A stretch of DNA of 45,457 bases, taken from positions 1 through 45,457 of the forward strand of contig CAMATY010000002.1 in assembly GCA_945861325.1 (NCBI GenBank), in the 5' to 3' direction. A program made the translations under genes and the position numbers. Positions 34,376-43,000 of this stretch are shown here, piece by piece. The notes beneath the pieces were generated by a model. The model ran no database searches, was not told where the DNA came from, and saw nothing but the letters and a program-made list of their open reading frames with translations. Each line of letters begins with the position of its first letter. Position 1 is the first letter of the stretch. Source of the DNA: Ferrithrix thermotolerans DSM 19514. Lineage in GTDB: Bacteria; Actinomycetota; Acidimicrobiia; Acidimicrobiales; Ilumatobacteraceae.

Positions 34376-34388
34376 TTGTCGACAAAGT
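34373..34388. promoter_or_regulatory. Perfect 16-bp palindrome upstream of lemA
   Basis: ACTTTGTCGACAAAGT is identical to its own reverse complement. It lies between the pimA stop and the lemA ribosome binding site, over the proposed -10 and transcript start. Such a site suits binding by a dimeric repressor. With no loop and no T-run it is a poor terminator. Confidence 0.55.
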
Positions 34389-34402
34389 TAACTGCAATAA
34401 AT

Positions 34403-34407
34403 GGAGG
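34403..34407 (+). promoter_or_regulatory. Strong ribosome binding site of lemA
   Basis: GGAGG stands 5 nt before the ATG at 34413. It rules against the in-frame ATG at 34401, which overlaps it. Confidence 0.8.
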
Positions 34408-34412
34408 TTGTA

Positions 34413-34964
34413 ATGGGCGAAGTGATCGGTTTTGCTGTGTTGATAGTTGTGCTAGTCGCATTTGTGATTATCTACAACTCGCTGGTTCAGCGTCGTAATC
34501 AGGTCAAAAACGCATGGGCGCAAATTGATGTTCAGTTGAAGCGTCGCATTGAACTAATCCCAAATCTCGTAGAGACTGTTAAGGGATACGCAGATTTCGA
34601 GCAAAAGACTTTGCAACAAGTGATCACAGCGCGCAACTCGGCAATGAGCGCACCAAGCACAGCAACGGGTCAAGCAACTGCAGACAGCGCATTATCTGGT
34701 GCGTTGCGTCAATTTTTCGCCTTGTCTGAGGCTTACCCAGACCTCAAAGCCAATGCGAGTTTTTTAAACTTACAAGAGGAACTAAGCAACACCGAGAGTC
34801 GTATTGCCTATGCCAGACAATTTTATAATGATGCAGTATTGGCTTATAACAATGCAATAGCGACTTTTCCGAGCGTTGTGCTTGCTTCAATATTTAAATT
34901 CTCAGAGGTTGACTCGTTTGCGGCTACTGATTCAGAAAAAATTGTGCCTAAGGTGCAGTTCTAG
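34413..34964 (+). CDS. lemA: LemA-family membrane protein
   Basis: 183 residues from ATG 34413. One N-terminal membrane segment (about 4-22) is followed by the LemA helical domain: NSLVQRRNQVKNAWAQIDVQLKRR, IPNLVETVKGYADFE, and NTESRIAYARQFYNDAVLAYN. The molecular role is unknown; lemA commonly sits beside htpX, as here (15 nt apart), so a shared role in membrane quality control is plausible. Confidence 0.95.
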   Translation: MGEVIGFAVLIVVLVAFVIIYNSLVQRRNQVKNAWAQIDVQLKRRIELIPNLVETVKGYADFEQKTLQQVITARNSAMSAPSTATGQATADSALSGALRQFFALSEAYPDLKANASFLNLQEELSNTESRIAYARQFYNDAVLAYNNAIATFPSVVLASIFKFSEVDSFAATDSEKIVPKVQF

Positions 34965-34979
34965 AAACTCAGGCCACAG

Positions 34980-35885
34980 ATGTATGACCTAATTGCCTCA
35001 AACAAGCGGCGCTCTATCTTTTTGTTAATCGGTTTTGCGTTGATCCTCGTTGTGGTTGGTGTGGCTGTTGGGGCGGTGCTTGGCAATCCAGTATTTTCGG
35101 TAACAGTTGCTCTAATAATTGCAGGAACAATGTCGATTGTTTCATATTGGAAATCAGACACGATCGCCTTGACCGTGAGTCGCGCAAAACCTGCCGACGA
35201 AATTGAGTACAAGCGTTTACATAATCTGGTTGAAGGTTTATGCATCGCCAGTGGTTTACCAAAGCCACGCCTTTATGTGATTGATGATCCTGCTCCAAAT
35301 GCATTTGCGACTGGTAGAAATCCAAAGCACGCGGCAGTTGCTGTCACCTCTGGCTTACTTGAGAAACTTGATCGCGTCGAACTTGAAGGTGTTTTGGCTC
35401 ACGAACTTTCACACATTCGTAACTACGACATTCTGGTGGCAACACTTGCAGTAACTCTCGTTGGCACTATTGCATTGTTGACAGATATCGCGATCCGCAT
35501 GATGTGGTGGAACGGCGGGCGAGTAAGCCGTCAAAATGATCGGCAAAACACTTCCAATCCGCTTGCGTTTGTTGGCTTTGCGCTGTTGATAATTGCACCG
35601 TTGGTTGCCCGAATGATGCAAGCAACAATTAGCCGTCGTCGCGAAACGCTCGCAGATGTTTCGGCGTGTCAAATAACTAGGTACCCACCAGGTTTGATTT
35701 CCGCTCTTGAAAAACTTCAGGCAGACAGCACCGTGACGCACTCGGCGAGCATGGCAACGGCCCACATGTGGATTGAGCAACCTTTATCTGGGGTCAATGA
35801 CGAGGGTAGGCTCGCTGGGTTTCATAAACTGTTTAATACCCACCCACCACTGTCAGAACGAATAGCACTTTTAAGGGAGATGTAA
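34980..35885 (+). CDS. htpX: HtpX-like M48 membrane metalloprotease
   Basis: 301 residues. Two N-terminal membrane segments (about 12-34, 40-56), zinc-site HELSH at 141-145 and the downstream glutamate in RRRETLADVSA, with two more hydrophobic segments between. Length and order match HtpX, which degrades damaged membrane proteins. LemA and the downstream lipoprotein form one tight cluster with it. Its last codons contain AGGGAGA (about 35874-35880), the ribosome binding site for the next gene. Confidence 0.94.
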   Translation: MYDLIASNKRRSIFLLIGFALILVVVGVAVGAVLGNPVFSVTVALIIAGTMSIVSYWKSDTIALTVSRAKPADEIEYKRLHNLVEGLCIASGLPKPRLYVIDDPAPNAFATGRNPKHAAVAVTSGLLEKLDRVELEGVLAHELSHIRNYDILVATLAVTLVGTIALLTDIAIRMMWWNGGRVSRQNDRQNTSNPLAFVGFALLIIAPLVARMMQATISRRRETLADVSACQITRYPPGLISALEKLQADSTVTHSASMATAHMWIEQPLSGVNDEGRLAGFHKLFNTHPPLSERIALLREM

Positions 35886-35886
35886 A

Positions 35887-36969
35887 ATGAATAATCTTAA
35901 AATCAAGAAAACCAAACTTGCCACTGTTGGATTAATTGCCTGTGGCTTGATCGTCGCGAGTTGTGGTGGCAAGTCCGACATTGCTGCGACCTTACCTGCA
36001 GACACAATCGTTGAAACGACAATTCCTGAGACGACGACTACGACGACTATTCCAGTTGTTCGAAACCCGTTGACTGGAGCGCCCGCCGCAGATGAATCAA
36101 TTCTTAATCGTCCGGCGCTCATCGTCAAGATTGATAATCATCCCCAGGCTCGCCCACAATGGGGGCTGAATCAAGCCGATTTAGTTTTTGAAGAAAATGT
36201 TGAGCAATTAACTCGCTTCGCTGCGGTGTTTCATTCGCAAGGCAGTGACCCTGTTGGGCCTATTCGTAGTGGTCGTCAACAAGACATCGATCTTCTCGGC
36301 TCGTTCAATCGTCCGTTGTTTGCATGGAGTGGTGGAAACCAAAAGGTGACTTCGGCAATTCGCAAGTCATGGCTCGTTGATCTAAGTCATTCAGTCGCTA
36401 ATGAAAAGGGCGGATACCGTCGCGAATCAAGTCGTAATGCGCCACATAATCTTGTCGCCGAAACAACAAAATTATGGTCGCTTGCACCCGCTGATGCAAA
36501 ACCACCATTGCCGCAATTTGAATATCGTGCAGAGAATGAGGCCGTAACAACTGCCTCAATCGCAGCAGCGGCAGTAAAAATTTCAATGGATGGTGTTGAT
36601 GTGATGTGGGAGTGGAGCCCAGACTTGTTGACATTCCTCCGTTCCCAAGGTGACAAGTCGCATGTTGATATGCAAGATGTTCGAATTAATGCACAAAATG
36701 TTGTCGTAATATCGGTTGTTTATACAAGGAGTGGCTCTAGCCCGGTAGCAAAATCTGTCGGTAGTGGTGAAGTGTGGATTTACACTGCTGGCGTTTTGGT
36801 GCAAGGCACATGGGAGCGACCTGATCCAGAGATGCCATTTATCTACAAAGACGTCAAAGGTCAAATTATCAAGTTAACGCCTGGTCGCACTTGGATTGAA
36901 GTGATTCGTCCTAAGTCTGCAGTGAACATTGCTCCAGGCGAGGATATGAAAAAAGTCAAGTACCCCTGA
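35887..36969 (+). CDS. DUF3048-family lipoprotein (YerB-like)
   Basis: 360 residues. Lipoprotein signal with lipobox VASC, lipidated Cys26, followed by a Thr-rich tether (ETTIPETTTTTTIP) and the DUF3048 domain: NRPALIVKIDNHPQARPQWGLNQADLVFEE, VGPIRSGRQQDIDLL, and C-terminal YKDVKGQIIKLTPGRTWIEVIRP. The family function is not known; it is exported and membrane-anchored after LspA processing. It starts 1 nt after the htpX stop, so it is surely co-expressed with lemA and htpX. Confidence 0.9.
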   Translation: MNNLKIKKTKLATVGLIACGLIVASCGGKSDIAATLPADTIVETTIPETTTTTTIPVVRNPLTGAPAADESILNRPALIVKIDNHPQARPQWGLNQADLVFEENVEQLTRFAAVFHSQGSDPVGPIRSGRQQDIDLLGSFNRPLFAWSGGNQKVTSAIRKSWLVDLSHSVANEKGGYRRESSRNAPHNLVAETTKLWSLAPADAKPPLPQFEYRAENEAVTTASIAAAAVKISMDGVDVMWEWSPDLLTFLRSQGDKSHVDMQDVRINAQNVVVISVVYTRSGSSPVAKSVGSGEVWIYTAGVLVQGTWERPDPEMPFIYKDVKGQIIKLTPGRTWIEVIRPKSAVNIAPGEDMKKVKYP

Positions 36970-37029
36970 TCTAGAGAGTTGTTCGTTCGTTGTGTACGCT
37001 GAAATCATCCCGACGATAGAGGTTTGAAC

Positions 37030-37923
37030 ATGGCAAAAACTGAATCAAATAAAACTGGGTCAATGGTTGTGAAGCGCGGTTTGGCAGAAATGCTAAAGGG
37101 CGGCGTGATCATGGATGTTGTTAACGCCGATCAAGCAAAGATTGCCGAAGACTCTGGTGCCTGCGCGGTCATGGCTCTTGAACGAGTGCCGGCAGATATT
37201 CGTCGCGATGGTGGAGTTGCTCGGATGAGTGACCCAGAGATGATTGAAAAAATTCAAGCAGTTGTCTCGATTCCGGTAATGGCTAAAGCACGCATCGGAC
37301 ATTTTGTTGAAGCGCAAGTTCTTGAATCGCTCGGTGTTGACTTTATTGATGAAAGCGAAGTTCTTACTCCGGCTGATGAATCACATCACATTGACAAGTT
37401 TGCATTCAAGACACCAGTTGTCTGTGGCGCAACAAATCTTGGCGAGGCGTTGCGTCGCATCAGTGAAGGTGCTGCGTTGATTCGTTCTAAGGGCGAAGCA
37501 GGTACTGGCAACATCGTTGAAGCGGTGCGCCACCTTCGATCAATCATTGGTGATATTCGTAAAATTACACAGGCCGACTCGGCTGAGTTGTTTGAATGGG
37601 CAAAACGACTTCAAGCGCCGTTGCCATTAGTCCAAGAAATTGCTGAAACTGGCTGGCTGCAAGTGCCTTTGTTTTGTGCCGGTGGAATAGCCACACCGAG
37701 CGATGCGGCTCTCGCGATGCAACTTGGCGCCGAAGCAGTTTTTGTTGGCTCAGGAATATTCAAAAGCGATGATCCAGCTCCGCGAGCCAGGTCGATTGTT
37801 GAAGCGACGACACACTTCAGAGACGCAGAAATTATTGCGAAAGTTAGTCGCAACTTGGGTGCACCGATGACAGGTATCGGAATGGACAACATCGAACAAC
37901 GCTTCGCTGAGCGTGGTTGGTGA
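37030..37923 (+). CDS. pdxS: Pyridoxal 5'-phosphate synthase subunit PdxS
   Basis: 297 residues from ATG 37030, with AGAGG at about 37017-37021 as ribosome binding site. Highly conserved PdxS blocks: [72 protein letters not shown]. The TIM-barrel subunit builds PLP from ribose 5-phosphate, glyceraldehyde 3-phosphate and ammonia delivered by PdxT, encoded 18 nt downstream. The 60-nt region before it is free of genes and may hold its promoter, though none is clear. Confidence 0.98.
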   Translation: MAKTESNKTGSMVVKRGLAEMLKGGVIMDVVNADQAKIAEDSGACAVMALERVPADIRRDGGVARMSDPEMIEKIQAVVSIPVMAKARIGHFVEAQVLESLGVDFIDESEVLTPADESHHIDKFAFKTPVVCGATNLGEALRRISEGAALIRSKGEAGTGNIVEAVRHLRSIIGDIRKITQADSAELFEWAKRLQAPLPLVQEIAETGWLQVPLFCAGGIATPSDAALAMQLGAEAVFVGSGIFKSDDPAPRARSIVEATTHFRDAEIIAKVSRNLGAPMTGIGMDNIEQRFAERGW

Positions 37924-37941
37924 ACGACGCGAGGCCTCCTG

Positions 37942-38541
37942 GTGGTCGCTCAATCGCAAAAAAGTAAATCAGAATTAACAGTTGGTGTTTTAGCTCTGCA
38001 AGGAGCATTCAGTAGTCACGAAGCCGTCTTAAATAAAATTGGTGTTAGTTCGCGACAAGTTCGCACACCCCAAGATCTCGAAGTCGTAGATGCACTTGTG
38101 ATGCCTGGCGGCGAATCAACAACGATGTCGCAATTACTTGAGTCGGCAAACCTATTTGAACCGATTAATGCGCGCATCAAAAACCGAATGCCTGTCTTTG
38201 GAACTTGTGCAGGAATGATTTTGTTGGCCAAGACGATTATCGACGGTCGCGATGATCAGTTGTCTTTTAATGCGATCGACATAGATGTGCAGCGAAATGC
38301 CTATGGGCGACAAATTGATAGTTTTGAGGCAGAAATTGAAATTGGTGCGCTTACTGGCAGTTTTCATGGTGTGTTTATCCGCGCTCCGCGAATAGTCTCG
38401 TTTGGGTCAAGTGTCACGGCTTTGGCATATTGTGGGGATGATGTAGTGCTGGCTCAGCAGGACAAAGTTTTGGTGGCTTCATTTCATCCAGAATTAGCAA
38501 ACGATATTCGGCTTCATGAATTATTTTTGGAAGGGGTTTAA
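37942..38541 (+). CDS. pdxT: Pyridoxal 5'-phosphate synthase glutaminase PdxT
   Basis: 199 residues from GTG 37942. Class I glutamine amidotransferase of the PdxT type: VLALQGAFSSHE, VMPGGESTTM, nucleophile Cys89 in GTCAGMILLA, and the His/Glu pair in SFHPELAND. It makes ammonia for PdxS. In M. tuberculosis a thioesterase gene lies between pdxS and pdxT; here they are adjacent. Confidence 0.97.
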   Translation: MVAQSQKSKSELTVGVLALQGAFSSHEAVLNKIGVSSRQVRTPQDLEVVDALVMPGGESTTMSQLLESANLFEPINARIKNRMPVFGTCAGMILLAKTIIDGRDDQLSFNAIDIDVQRNAYGRQIDSFEAEIEIGALTGSFHGVFIRAPRIVSFGSSVTALAYCGDDVVLAQQDKVLVASFHPELANDIRLHELFLEGV

Positions 38542-38544
38542 CAA

Positions 38545-39291
38545 ATGTCTGGCCACTCTAAATGGGCAACGATTAAGCACAAAAAAGCCGCAATCGACAA
38601 AGTGCGCGGCAAAACATTCGCTAAATTATCGCGACTCTTAGAAGTTGCCGCACGCGAAGGTGGCGGAGATGTTTCTGTAAACGCTGCACTACGAACAGTT
38701 GTTGCTAAAGCCAAATCTGCACAAATGACCAACGATGCGATTGATCGTGCCATCAAACGTGGCATGGGCGAGACCGACGGAAAAGTTTACGAGTCAGTTA
38801 CTTACGAGGCTTATGCGCCAGGTGGAGTAGCAATGTTGATCGACATTCTTACGGATAATCGCAATCGCACTGCCGCCGATGTTCGAATAATTTTTTCAAA
38901 GCAAGGCGGTTCAATGGCGTCGCCTGGTGCGGTTGGTTGGCAATTTTCACGCAAAGGTGTGATCTTGGTTCCTAAAACAGTTAGTGAAGACGAATTAATG
39001 TTGGTCGGTCTCGAGCACGGGCTAGAAGACATCACCGCGGACGAAGATATGTGGCATGTAACTTGCGACCCGAGTCAAGTTTGGGATCTCAAATCATCTC
39101 TCGAAGCGGCAAAAATCGTTGTTAACTCGGCGACCACTACGATGCTTTCGGCTAACACAGTTGAAGTAAAAGACCCAGATGAGGCCAAAGCGATTCTTAA
39201 AATTATGCATGAACTCGACGACAATGACGATGTCCAAGATGTTTATGCAAACTTTGATATCTCCGAGAAATTAATGCAGGAAGTTGGATAA
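38545..39291 (+). CDS. yebC: YebC/PmpR-family regulatory protein (TACO1-like)
   Basis: 248 residues, standard length. N-terminal SGHSKWATIKHKKAAIDK and the acidic centre DRAIKRGMGE, YEAYAPGG, DNRNRTAADVRIIFSK. GGAAGGGG at 38529-38536 is a good ribosome binding site, 8 nt before the ATG. Members act in translation at difficult proline stretches or as DNA-binding regulators. It precedes the ruv genes, its usual neighbours. Confidence 0.96.
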   Translation: MSGHSKWATIKHKKAAIDKVRGKTFAKLSRLLEVAAREGGGDVSVNAALRTVVAKAKSAQMTNDAIDRAIKRGMGETDGKVYESVTYEAYAPGGVAMLIDILTDNRNRTAADVRIIFSKQGGSMASPGAVGWQFSRKGVILVPKTVSEDELMLVGLEHGLEDITADEDMWHVTCDPSQVWDLKSSLEAAKIVVNSATTTMLSANTVEVKDPDEAKAILKIMHELDDNDDVQDVYANFDISEKLMQEVG

Positions 39292-39293
39292 GC

Positions 39294-39767
39294 ATGCCGA
39301 TGTCAGAAATTGTCGTTGGAAGTCAAGCACCAGATTTCACCCTGCCGAATCAAGACGGCAATGACATCTCGTTGTCGCAGTATCGTGGCAAAACTGTTGT
39401 ACTCGTTTTCTATCCTGCCGATGACTCACTAGTTTGCACCAAACAACTTTGTTCGTACAACAACGAGCTCACGCAATTCACCGAACTCAATGCGCAGGTG
39501 TTGGCGATTTCGCAACAAGATGTCGATCACCATCAAAAATTCTCCAGCAAACATAATTTCAAGTTCCCGTTGTTGGCTGACACCAAAAAAGATGTTCTGG
39601 CCGCCTATGGAGTTCTTGGTTTTTTGAATTTGCCAAGACGCAGTGTTTTTGTAATTAGCCCCAACGGAATCGTCAGTTATTTGCACAGAGCCGTTGTCGG
39701 GGTGTCGTATCGCCCCGTGGCCGAACTAGTTGAGGCGATCGCCGATGCCCAAGCAGGCACCCACTAG
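39294..39767 (+). CDS. Peroxiredoxin (AhpC/TSA, BCP-like)
   Basis: 157 residues from ATG 39294 (ATG 39300 is also possible). Thioredoxin fold with APDFTLPNQDG, VVLVFYPADDSLVCTKQLC (peroxidatic Cys48, partner Cys53; C-x4-C as in BCP) and PRRSVFVISPNGIV. It reduces hydroperoxides, probably with thioredoxin. Unusually it sits between yebC (2-nt gap) and ruvC, which overlaps the DNA-repair block with an oxidative-stress enzyme. Its end carries the proposed ruvC promoter box. Confidence 0.92.
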   Translation: MPMSEIVVGSQAPDFTLPNQDGNDISLSQYRGKTVVLVFYPADDSLVCTKQLCSYNNELTQFTELNAQVLAISQQDVDHHQKFSSKHNFKFPLLADTKKDVLAAYGVLGFLNLPRRSVFVISPNGIVSYLHRAVVGVSYRPVAELVEAIADAQAGTH

Positions 39768-39777
39768 GCTTGAACAT
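39765..39777 (+). promoter_or_regulatory. Candidate leaderless -10 box for ruvC
   Basis: TAGGCT (39765-39770) overlaps the peroxiredoxin stop and ends 7 nt before the ATG at 39778. Confidence 0.4.
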
Positions 39778-40341
39778 ATGTTCGCCCAGTCAGCTGACAC
39801 CGTAAATCTGACAGGTGAGTCCAAGACTTCAGTCGTTCTCGGAATAGACCCTGGTTTAACTCGCTGCGGTTATGCGGTTTTAGAGGTTCGAGGAGCAACT
39901 GAAATAGCGATGCGTGCGCTTGGTGTTTTGCGAACGAGTCCAGATCAAGCGCTGCCACAAAGACTCGCAGAAATCAGTTTAGAAATTGAAGAGCTACTAG
40001 ATGAATATCATCCGTCTGTAGTTGCAGTTGAACATATCTTTTTTCAATCGAATGTCCGCACAGCGATGAGTGTTGGTCAAGTCAGTGGGTTGGCCTTAAG
40101 TGCTGCTGCGCGACGCGGATTGCAAGTTGCGCAGTACACACCAAACCAAGTCAAACTTGCACTCACTGGATGGGGAGCGGCCGATAAGGCGCAAGTGCAA
40201 AAAATGGTTAAGCAACGACTTGGACTCAATACAATTCCAAAACCCGCCGACGCAGCCGATGCTGCGGCGATTGCGTTGTGTCACATTGCGTCAAGCCCGC
40301 TCGAACAAAAAATCAATAGCGTGAAAGCAAAGTCAGCATGA
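39778..40341 (+). CDS. ruvC: Holliday junction resolvase RuvC
   Basis: 187 residues from ATG 39778; the frame opens back to 39730 inside the peroxiredoxin gene, but the later ATG gives near-family length and fits the -10 box. Seen: VLGIDPGLTRCGYAV with the first catalytic Asp, VAVEHIFFQSN, GQVSGLAL, and the C-terminal acidic pair in ADAADAAAIALCH. About 20 residues precede the usual N-terminus. It cuts Holliday junctions during recombination repair. The stop overlaps ruvA (ATGA). Confidence 0.95.
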   Translation: MFAQSADTVNLTGESKTSVVLGIDPGLTRCGYAVLEVRGATEIAMRALGVLRTSPDQALPQRLAEISLEIEELLDEYHPSVVAVEHIFFQSNVRTAMSVGQVSGLALSAAARRGLQVAQYTPNQVKLALTGWGAADKAQVQKMVKQRLGLNTIPKPADAADAAAIALCHIASSPLEQKINSVKAKSA

Positions 40342-40925
40342 TCGGATCATTGCGCGGCACGGTGCTTGAGCGCACCAGTGATTCGACAGTATTAATTGAG
40401 ACAAACGGCATCGGATATTTTGTTCATGTCACACCACGAACACTTGGAGAACTTGAACCTACAACAACTGCTTTCGTTTATATCCACCACCATGTTCGAG
40501 AAGATGCGCAAACCCTTTATGGATTTCTTGACCGCGACGAGCGTCGATGTTTTGAAATTCTGATTGCAACCCATGGTGTTGGGCCGACGATGGCAATGAT
40601 GATCTTGGCGACGCATTCGCCTCGTGCTTTAGTTGACATAGTTGCAGGCTCTGACATCGCTGCATTAACACTCGTCTCGGGTGTCGGCAAAAAAACCGCC
40701 GAGCGATTATTGATTGAACTAAAAAATCGACTGCACCTAAACATCTTGGAAGGGAGCAACACGATTAATGGTCCATCAAGCGTTGGCGATGTGCGGGATG
40801 CACTTTCTGGTTTGGGTTATTCAACTGAAGAAATTCGCGATGTTCTACGAGAAATTTCTGTAAGTAATGACTCCGAGTCAATGTTGCGCGAGGCTCTTAA
40901 TATGTTGGGTGCACGTCGTGCGTGA
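40338..40925 (+). CDS. ruvA: Holliday junction branch migration protein RuvA
   Basis: 195 residues. N-terminal OB fold ([24 protein letters not shown]), helix-hairpin-helix segments ([39 protein letters not shown]) and the C-terminal RuvB-binding domain ([16 protein letters not shown]). It binds four-way junctions and directs RuvB. It is coupled to ruvC by 4 nt and overlaps ruvB by 8 nt. Confidence 0.97.
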   Translation: MIGSLRGTVLERTSDSTVLIETNGIGYFVHVTPRTLGELEPTTTAFVYIHHHVREDAQTLYGFLDRDERRCFEILIATHGVGPTMAMMILATHSPRALVDIVAGSDIAALTLVSGVGKKTAERLLIELKNRLHLNILEGSNTINGPSSVGDVRDALSGLGYSTEEIRDVLREISVSNDSESMLREALNMLGARRA

Positions 40926-41937
40926 AGAATTCACTGATCCGTCATTAACGAACGACCCTAGTGATCATGATGACATTGGGTTACGACCCAAGGCGTTAGA
41001 TGATTTCGTTGGTCAGCGCGAACTGAAAGAGCATCTCGGCATCGTGCTTGAAGCAGCGCGAAAAAGAGAACAATCAGCCGATCATATTTTGTTGGCTGGG
41101 CCACCAGGTTTAGGCAAGACAACCATGGCAGGAATCGTGGCAAGCGAAATGAATGCCAAGATTCACATCACTTCAGGTCCTGCCCTTGAGCGCGCTGGAG
41201 ATTTGGCTGCAATTCTGACGAAGCTCGATGTCAACGATGTTTTGTTTATCGATGAGATTCATCGGCTATCGCGTCAAGTTGAAGAAATTCTGTATCCAGC
41301 AATGGAAGATTTTCAAATAGATATTGTCGTCGGCAAAGGCGCATCGGCGTCGTCAATCCGTCTGACTTTGCCTAGGTTTACTTTGATCGGAGCCACGACT
41401 CGCACCGGAATGATTACAGGACCACTGCGCGACCGGTTCGGTCTCGTTGCTCGACTTGATTTCTATGAAGTTGATGAGCTTGAATTGATCGTTCAACGCA
41501 CGGCACGAATTTTAAATGTGCCGATCGACGGTGCTGGTGCGCACGAAATTGCTCGCCGTTCGCGCGGAACCCCGCGAATTGCTAACCGTTTGCTGCGTCG
41601 GGTGCGAGACCATGCTGAAGTTCGTGGAGATGGAAAAGTAACGAAAGCCAGCGCGCGTCAAGCACTCGAAGTTTTTGGTGTCGATGATTTGGGTCTTGAC
41701 AAAGTTGACCGAGCGATTTTGTCTGCTTTGTGCCGACAGTTTGGTGGTGGCCCCGTTGGTCTTTCGACCCTTGCTATTTCGGTCAGCGAGCAAACTGAAA
41801 CCATTGAAGATGTTTACGAACCGTTTTTAATTCAACAAGGGTTACTCGCGCGCACACCGCGTGGTCGCATTGCGATGCCTGCGGCTTGGCGCCATATTGG
41901 CGAAACACCGCCAACAAACGCCCCAGAACTATTCTGA
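40918..41937 (+). CDS. ruvB: Holliday junction branch migration ATPase RuvB
   Basis: 339 residues from GTG 40918. The frame opens back to 40867 inside ruvA, but the translated extension is cysteine-rich and unlike RuvB. Motifs: [12 protein letters not shown], Walker [10 protein letters not shown], Walker [29 protein letters not shown], arginine-rich [16 protein letters not shown]. It drives branch migration with RuvA. The length is standard. Confidence 0.97.
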   Translation: MREEFTDPSLTNDPSDHDDIGLRPKALDDFVGQRELKEHLGIVLEAARKREQSADHILLAGPPGLGKTTMAGIVASEMNAKIHITSGPALERAGDLAAILTKLDVNDVLFIDEIHRLSRQVEEILYPAMEDFQIDIVVGKGASASSIRLTLPRFTLIGATTRTGMITGPLRDRFGLVARLDFYEVDELELIVQRTARILNVPIDGAGAHEIARRSRGTPRIANRLLRRVRDHAEVRGDGKVTKASARQALEVFGVDDLGLDKVDRAILSALCRQFGGGPVGLSTLAISVSEQTETIEDVYEPFLIQQGLLARTPRGRIAMPAAWRHIGETPPTNAPELF

Positions 41938-41949
41938 AAATTCTATTTT

Positions 41950-42966
41950 GTGAGACTCGAAGATTTTGACTATTTGTTGCCCGATGAACTGATTGCTCAG
42001 ACGCCAATTGAACCGCGAGATTCGGCGCGGCTGCTTGTTGATCAAGGTTCGGCTGGTGCGCTTCACAACAAGATGAGAGACTTCGCGGATTTTTGTGTTG
42101 CTGGTGATGTTGTTGTTGTCAACGACACAAAAGTGATTCCTGCTCGGCTGCGACTTATTCGGCAATCAGGAGGTTCGGCAGAAGTTTTATTGCTTGAACC
42201 GCGAGACAAATCGCAAGAAACTTGGGAGGCAATGGTTCGTCCAGCAAAACGATTAAAACTAGGCGAGATTTTATTTGCAGTTGACGGCACACCGTTAGTT
42301 CAAATCGGTGAACGCACTGAATCAGGCGATACTTTTTTGGTCAAACTTTTAATTGAAGCAAAGATGAGTTCATCTGAATTGTTACAGCGATTTGGTGAGA
42401 TGCCTCTGCCGCCATATATAACGACAAAACTTTTAGAAGCAGATCGTTATCAAACTGTGTATGCAAATCGTCCGGCGTCCGCAGCGGCGCCAACAGCCGG
42501 ACTTCACTTCACCGACTCGCTTCTAGCGGCACTTCGAAACAAGGGCGTCAAACTTTTGACTGTTGATCTAACTGTCGGATTAGACACTTTTGCGCCCGTG
42601 ACGCAAAGCGACCCGCGCAATCACCCGATGCATACAGAGTCATACTGCGTAACTGCCGAGGTACTCGATCAATGTCGTCAAGCCAAGCGTGTTATTGCCG
42701 TCGGGACAACTGCAACTCGTGCCCTAGAAGCAGCTGCAACAACTGGTGTCTTGTCTGGTCGAACAAACATCTTCATCTCGCGTGGCTACGAATTCAAAGT
42801 TGTAGATCTGCTGTTGACGAATTTTCATATGCCAAGAACGACTTTGTTGATGCTCGTTGATGCCTTCGTTGGCGCGCGCTGGAAGTCTCTTTACGCAACC
42901 GCGATTCAAGAGCGTTATCGAATGTTGTCATTCGGTGATGCAATGTTGCTAGACCGCTCGCTTTAG
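41950..42966 (+). CDS. queA: S-adenosylmethionine:tRNA ribosyltransferase-isomerase
   Basis: 338 residues from GTG 41950, giving the typical MRLEDFDYLLPDELIAQTP start. Others: VVNDTKVIPARL, PPYI, YQTVYANRPASAAAPTAGLHF, VGLDTFAPV and NFHMPRTTLLMLVDAF. It adds the cyclopentene part in queuosine synthesis. No good ribosome binding site is seen. It lies between ruvB and tgt; queuosine genes are absent from mycobacteria at this place, so this is a real difference from that gene order. Confidence 0.96.
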   Translation: MRLEDFDYLLPDELIAQTPIEPRDSARLLVDQGSAGALHNKMRDFADFCVAGDVVVVNDTKVIPARLRLIRQSGGSAEVLLLEPRDKSQETWEAMVRPAKRLKLGEILFAVDGTPLVQIGERTESGDTFLVKLLIEAKMSSSELLQRFGEMPLPPYITTKLLEADRYQTVYANRPASAAAPTAGLHFTDSLLAALRNKGVKLLTVDLTVGLDTFAPVTQSDPRNHPMHTESYCVTAEVLDQCRQAKRVIAVGTTATRALEAAATTGVLSGRTNIFISRGYEFKVVDLLLTNFHMPRTTLLMLVDAFVGARWKSLYATAIQERYRMLSFGDAMLLDRSL

Positions 42967-42986
42967 CTAACTACTAGCCAACTAGA

Positions 42987-43000
42987 TACCGTAAGACGAG
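42987..43000 (+). promoter_or_regulatory. Candidate leaderless -10 box for tgt
   Basis: TACCGT (42987-42992) ends 8 nt before the ATG. Confidence 0.4.

Noticed and set aside
40867-40917. N-terminal extension of RuvB from an ATG at 40867
   Set aside because: The extra residues lie in ruvA, are cysteine-rich and do not resemble RuvB; the GTG at 40918 gives normal length.
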